In this document: piece after piece, positions 33,016 to 33,344 of the stretch | How positions within the stretch are numbered: position 1 is the stretch's first letter | How the letters are laid out: every line of letters begins with the position of its first letter | NCBI GenBank assembly: GCA_964631125.1 | Contig: CAZVYN010000047.1 | Location: forward strand, 1 to 33,344 | Reading direction: 5' to 3' | Length of the DNA: 33,344 nucleotides | DNA from: CAZVYN01 sp964631125 | GTDB taxonomy: Bacteria > Eisenbacteria > RBG-16-71-46 > CAIMUX01 | Notes under the pieces: model-generated | The model's input: only the letters and a program-made list of their open reading frames with translations | What the model was told of the DNA's origin: nothing | Databases searched by the model: none | Translations under genes and position numbers: made by a program

Positions 33016-33344
33016 CGCACCCTCGGGCGGCCGCTTTCAACGTCACTGGCGGAAGCTGAGCCAGGGCGCTAGTCACAACATGGCATGCGGCGATCGAGTC
33101 CGAACTGGCAGCCCCCGAGTCGGCTGAGAGCGATGATCGGTTCGGGTACGACTTCAAGCGGACGGCCGCTCCGGATATGACTCCGTCCAAGCGTTCGGCC
33201 CCGGCGGATCCTCGACGACTCGTCGCCGCCCTGATCGTTGAGCCGCGCAGCGCATGCTCCGCCTTGCTTTCGTCGCCAGGCGACGTCGACCTACCGATAC
33301 GCCGAGTAGTCGATTCCGAATTGCTGGCAGAGTCGATACAGCCG
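33016..33344. other. Right-edge region without a confident gene
   Basis: 329 bases with no convincing coding frame. At the very edge, the minus strand is open from 33344 to a TAG at 33291-33293 and reads RLYRLCQQFGIDYSAYR, possibly the last 17 residues of a gene lying beyond the window; this is too short to identify. Confidence 0.4.

Overview
The window comes from a high-GC Gram-negative bacterium. Several exported proteins end in a FlgD-like/type IX secretion (T9SS) sorting domain with the pattern PNPxxxxxxIxYxLP...GxxVxxL...G.H...W.G.D..G..xxxGVYxxRL. Together with exported beta-propellers, GACC-type cysteine-rich repeats and a very heme-rich cytochrome, this points to the FCB side of the tree (Candidatus Eisenbacteria or a similar uncultured lineage). 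No rRNA or marker gene is present, so this placement is inference.

Layout. 1-1.6 kb is a scarred region: the 3' end of a transposase gene, a gene that appears to have lost its 5' end, a decayed RidA/2-aminomuconate deaminase copy fused to a shrunken aldehyde dehydrogenase remnant, and a 56-bp near-perfect palindrome. 1.66-7.3 kb is a tryptophan-catabolic block. An intact RidA-type deaminase on the plus strand converges on a tightly overlapping minus-strand operon: 3-hydroxyanthranilate dioxygenase, ACMS decarboxylase, kynureninase, kynurenine monooxygenase, tryptophan dioxygenase. This encodes tryptophan to 2-aminomuconate semialdehyde and, via RidA, 2-aminomuconate deamination. Kynurenine formamidase is absent, and the semialdehyde dehydrogenase is present only as a remnant. 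Upstream lie an ATP-grasp ligase and a DEAD-box helicase (7.3-9.8 kb).

10-18.2 kb holds large exported proteins: a seven-repeat FG-GAP propeller fused to a complete SxxK D-Ala-D-Ala carboxypeptidase-like domain and a T9SS tail; a TPR-CHAT caspase-like protein with a signal peptide; and an NHL propeller with a T9SS tail. An ABC-F ATPase follows (18.4-20.3 kb).

20.4-30.2 kb is the most striking part. It is a plus-strand cluster of NHL propeller, 6-heme cytochrome, 6-heme cytochrome, probable outer-membrane beta-barrel, two CsgG/LpoB-like lipoproteins, a small exported protein and a 42-heme cytochrome. Most genes are translationally coupled. The 54 CXXCH motifs plus a barrel suggest a trans-outer-membrane electron conduit of a composition I do not recognise as a described type. 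30.3-33.3 kb holds another exported T9SS-tail propeller, a hicBA toxin-antitoxin pair and a cysteine-rich protein, then sequence without a confident gene.

A recurrent oddity is short in-frame tandem repeats (12 or 18 nt units, or low-complexity Ala/Pro/Ser/Asp/Thr stretches) inside several genes of this window.
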